Assembly: GCA_945861235.1 (NCBI GenBank)
Contig: CAMATV010000125.1
Coordinates: 1 to 8,342, forward strand
DNA: 8,342 nt
Source of the DNA: Opitutus sp. GAS368
GTDB taxonomy: Bacteria; Verrucomicrobiota; Verrucomicrobiia; Opitutales; Opitutaceae
Direction of reading: 5' to 3'
The position numbers and the translations under genes are program-made. The notes beneath the pieces were generated by a model, which saw only the letters and a program-made list of their open reading frames with translations, had not been told where the DNA came from and did not search any database. Below are positions 5,607-8,342 of the stretch, in pieces; positions within the stretch are counted from its first letter, which is position 1; the number at the start of each line of letters is the position of its first letter.

Positions 5607-8342
5607 TTAGGGTGCCGCGAGGAAGGCGAGGAGATCGGCCATATCTTGAAGGGTGATGGCCGACTCAAGGCCTTCCGGCATGAGCGAGACCGCGGAGCTG
5701 GTGAGTTTGGCGATGTTCTGACGGAGGATAACCTCGTCGGGCGCACCCATGCGTTTCAGTCGAATGCTGCCCACGGTCTCCTCCGCAATCATCCCGGACA
5801 CGGAGCTGCCGTCGTTCAATTCAACAACGTAGGCAATGTAGTTGGCGGCGACCTCGCGATTGGGATCGAGGATGTTCAAAATAATTTTCTCACGGTCCCA
5901 ACCTCGGATGGATTCGAGGTTCGGCCCGATTTCGGTGCCGCGTCCGGCCAAGCGATGACAAGCGGCACAGAGGGTATCGTAAACTTGCGCGCCACGCGCC
6001 GCACGGCCGGTGAGCCCAAGGGCCGGACGATAGCCGGCCACCGCCTCGGTCCGCGTGCCCGAGACCTGCTGGCCAAAAATTTTCCCCGCGCGGGCTTTGA
6101 TGGCCTGATCGGGGTTCGCAAGAATCTGCGTGCGCCGAGCGGCACTGACCTGACCTTGATTTACAATCTGCTTCTCGATTGCGGCCAACAATGCGCCCAC
6201 GCGGTCACGACGGGCGAACAGCGCGGTGAGCACCTCCTCGCGGGCGACCGGCGTGTAGGCCGACCACGGTTCGAGCAACGTGCGGGCCACTTCCGCGTGA
6301 GTGAAGGTCGCCAGCACGCGAATCGCTGCGAGTTGGAGCGGTTGCGGCCCAGTCACCGTGAGGAGCGCGGCGAGCACGGGACGGACGGTCACGAAGTCGT
6401 CATAGGCAAGCAGGGTGATCGCGGCCACACGCTCCTCGATCGACGACCCGGGCGAGCGCGCCACGGCGAGCGCCGCCGCCAACACGGTGGCCGCACGCTT
6501 GGCACCCGGTGAAACCGCCGGAAAGGCCGAGCGCAGATTTTTTCCGGATTGGCGCAGTCCGTCACCGAGAGCCGGCCAAAATACGCTGTCGAATTCGCCG
6601 GGGTAGGCCGCGAAGACCGCCGCGAGTTCGGCGGGGCGGTTGTGCGCACCCACCACGAAAAGAACTTGGCGGACAAGTTCGCGGCCCGCATCGCCTGTCG
6701 TCAGAGCGGGATCGCGCAACACCCGCTGCGCAACCTTCGCGCACTGGTCAGGTGTCGTGCCGAGCACGGCCGCACGGACCCAGCGGTCGGCGGAATCGCG
6801 GCGCAGCAGCGCGTGCGCGACATCGGCCGCCGCTTCGTCGGCGAGGCTCCCGACCGCAAACGCCACTTGATAGCGGACGCGGATCGCCGGATCGACCGCG
6901 AGCGCGGAGACGCGGGCGCGAATTTCAGCGGAGGCGACCACGCTCGGCGTCGCGAGGCGGACCGCGTGCTCGCGGACACCAGCCAAACGGTCACTCAGCC
7001 CCCTCAGCAAATCTGATTCGCGCAGCGCGGCCAATCCATCGAGCACGTAGAGCGCGTGCAACCGGGCCAGCTCATCGCCACTCGTCGCCAGCAACTCGCG
7101 CAAGGGTGCGACGGCCGCCATATCCTGGCGCTCAAAAAGCAAGCGCTGCGCCGTCTCTCGCCACCACGAATGGGGGTTCGCCAATGTCGCAACAAGTTCC
7201 GCGCTCGTCGCGGAGCCGAGGCGAGGCGGTTTGGGGATTTTGAAGTTCGGTGGCGCGAGCCGGTAGATGCGTCCGCGATCGCGGCCGTTTTCCAGATCGA
7301 GTTTCGCATGGATGTCATCGGGGATCGACCATGGGTGCTCGATGGTCTCGCGATACATATCGACGACGTGAAGCGTGCCGTCGGGTGCATTGACCAAATT
7401 GACCGGGCGAAACCAAACATCGGTCGCTGCGACGAACTCTGCATCGAGATCAGCGGCGACAACCTTAAACGTCACGCCGTCCGGCGAGACGAGTTGGCGA
7501 TGGATGAGATTATTGGCGACTTCGCATGTAAAAATCTGACCGCGATATTCCGCGGGATAGGCGGCCCCGCGATAAACCGTGACGCCTGCCGCCGAGGTAA
7601 AAACCCCGCCCGCCACGAGCTCGCTGCGCGGTCCGCCGTGGTTCTCCGCCACCCAGCGACGCGCCCGAAGATCGCGCCAGGGTTCCCAGGGACTGATCCG
7701 CAAGACCGGCAGCGTATCGCCGGATTCACGCACGTCGTAAACGGGATTGGGCACTTGGAGGTAGGGATTTCTCCCCGCCAGCGTGCCGTCGAAGACGACG
7801 TGCTGCGCGGGATTGCGAATATTGCAGAGGAAGCGGTTGCCCCAATCATCGAGCCCGTGGCCAAAGCGGGCACCCCCGGCGATCGCTTCGATTTTAGCCG
7901 TGCGCGGATCGATCCGCAGATCGTTGCGCAAAAATTTTAACGGACTGATCTCCGCGTGTCCGACCGTCGTGACCGTGCCACCGTTCGTCGCTCCCGCGAT
8001 GACGATCCGATTATCGAGGCTCCACTGGGGATTGTTGATTGCCGCCTGGACGTTGTATTTCCGAAAGCCGGTAAACACTTTTTCCCGAACGTCGGCCCGG
8101 TGGTCGCCATCAGTGTCCTTGAGATACCAAATATCCGGCGTGGCCGTCACGAAAACGCCGCCCTTCCAACAACAGATCCCCGTGGGCCACGAAAGGCCTT
8201 CCGCCAAAACATAGCTCTGATCGAAAACGCCGTCGCCATCCGTATCGAGCAGTTTGCGCACGCGGCCGGTCGGCGCGTCGGTGGCATTGTCCTTCCAAGC
8301 CTGATGCGTGGCTTTGTTGGTGTAAGGATAGTCGATCATTTC
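5607..8342 (-). CDS. PVC-type membrane-bound dehydrogenase-domain protein: beta-propeller, HEAT repeats and cytochrome c domain (5' partial)
   Basis: The reading frame is open to the window edge. The codon before the first ATG in view (8339) is GAA, giving E-M-I-D-Y-P-Y, a phrase typical of the inside of the propeller. The true start and export signal are therefore missing. Numbered from that Met (910 aa): a sugar-dehydrogenase-like propeller of the TIGR02604 type at about 1-362, with two calcium-loop-like motifs DTDGDGVFD (32-40) and DTDGDHRAD (75-83); a helical HEAT-like region at about 375-745, rich in Ala, Leu and Arg; and a TIGR02603-type heme domain at about 770-910. Heme attachment is CAACH (791-795), and Met887 in SLMPEGLE is the probable axial ligand. 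The protein should act in the periplasm or at the membrane, oxidising an unknown sugar-like or alcohol substrate and passing electrons to the heme. It ends with ADLLAFLAAP and a TAA one base before the ceramidase-like GTG. The exact substrate and the electron acceptor cannot be told. Confidence 0.92.
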   Translation of the reverse strand, partial: EMIDYPYTNKATHQAWKDNATDAPTGRVRKLLDTDGDGVFDQSYVLAEGLSWPTGICCWKGGVFVTATPDIWYLKDTDGDHRADVREKVFTGFRKYNVQAAINNPQWSLDNRIVIAGATNGGTVTTVGHAEISPLKFLRNDLRIDPRTAKIEAIAGGARFGHGLDDWGNRFLCNIRNPAQHVVFDGTLAGRNPYLQVPNPVYDVRESGDTLPVLRISPWEPWRDLRARRWVAENHGGPRSELVAGGVFTSAAGVTVYRGAAYPAEYRGQIFTCEVANNLIHRQLVSPDGVTFKVVAADLDAEFVAATDVWFRPVNLVNAPDGTLHVVDMYRETIEHPWSIPDDIHAKLDLENGRDRGRIYRLAPPNFKIPKPPRLGSATSAELVATLANPHSWWRETAQRLLFERQDMAAVAPLRELLATSGDELARLHALYVLDGLAALRESDLLRGLSDRLAGVREHAVRLATPSVVASAEIRARVSALAVDPAIRVRYQVAFAVGSLADEAAADVAHALLRRDSADRWVRAAVLGTTPDQCAKVAQRVLRDPALTTGDAGRELVRQVLFVVGAHNRPAELAAVFAAYPGEFDSVFWPALGDGLRQSGKNLRSAFPAVSPGAKRAATVLAAALAVARSPGSSIEERVAAITLLAYDDFVTVRPVLAALLTVTGPQPLQLAAIRVLATFTHAEVARTLLEPWSAYTPVAREEVLTALFARRDRVGALLAAIEKQIVNQGQVSAARRTQILANPDQAIKARAGKIFGQQVSGTRTEAVAGYRPALGLTGRAARGAQVYDTLCAACHRLAGRGTEIGPNLESIRGWDREKIILNILDPNREVAANYIAYVVELNDGSSVSGMIAEETVGSIRLKRMGAPDEVILRQNIAKLTSSAVSLMPEGLESAITLQDMADLLAFLAAP

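Noticed and set aside
5606..5746. Upstream extension of the ceramidase-like frame to 5746
   Set aside because: The added 47 residues overlap the heme domain's coding end in another frame, are Ser/Pro/Arg-rich, and would bury the clear signal peptide. The GTG at 5605 is preferred.
5475..6512. Long plus-strand open frame (345 codons) opposite the heme protein and the ceramidase-like gene
   Set aside because: It crosses the junction of two well-supported minus-strand genes, and its Arg/Gly/His-rich translation has no recognisable domain. Long antisense frames are expected in GC-rich DNA.
7056..7940. Plus-strand open frame of 294 codons opposite the propeller domain
   Set aside because: It is antisense to a conserved domain, with no family resemblance in its translation.
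8337..8339. ATG at 8339 as the real start of the heme protein
   Set aside because: The frame stays open upstream to the window edge (GAA codon), and the family has more propeller sequence and an export signal before this point. The gene is partial here.

Overview
The window is a compact, GC-rich bacterial segment with four protein-coding genes, all on the minus strand. In transcription order (right to left) they are: a large secreted beta-propeller / HEAT-repeat / cytochrome c protein whose N-terminus lies outside the window (5607-8342), a secreted neutral-ceramidase-like metal hydrolase (4238-5605), a DUF2851 protein (2958-4172) and a SNF2-family helicase (50-2791). The first protein has the architecture typical of Planctomycetes and Verrucomicrobia: a 'membrane-bound dehydrogenase' propeller, a HEAT-like middle and a terminal heme domain of the TIGR02603 kind. 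Together with the GC-rich codon use, the DUF2851 gene and the near absence of Shine-Dalgarno sequences, this suggests Verrucomicrobiota, perhaps Opitutaceae. The placement is inferred from gene content and not from any marker gene.

The genes fall into two pairs. The right-hand pair is tightly coupled: one base separates the TAA of the heme protein from the GTG of the ceramidase-like gene. Both products are predicted to be exported, so this looks like a periplasmic or cell-surface module in which one enzyme may hydrolyse, and the other may oxidise, an extracellular substrate. The substrate cannot be read from the sequence. The ceramidase-like protein keeps the zinc-ligand motifs of the family but has Asn-Pro where true neutral ceramidases carry the catalytic Ser-Pro.

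The left-hand pair is cytoplasmic. The DUF2851 gene follows the ceramidase-like gene after about 65 bp, so it could be on the same transcript. A gap of about 166 bp, holding a GC hairpin, an AT-rich patch and a cluster of GCAAC/GTTGC half-sites, separates it from the SNF2 gene, which may therefore have its own control. The SNF2 protein has an intact ATPase core, a cysteine-less SWIM-like N-terminus and a Gly/Asn/His/Ala-rich linker. DUF2851 shows a PD...ExH pattern that could be a diverged nuclease motif, so a nuclease-helicase partnership is a speculative possibility.

I saw no tRNA, rRNA, CRISPR array, insertion sequence or attachment site. There is no gene-free stretch over 300 bases. No convincing plus-strand gene was found; the long plus-strand open frames are antisense to well-supported genes.
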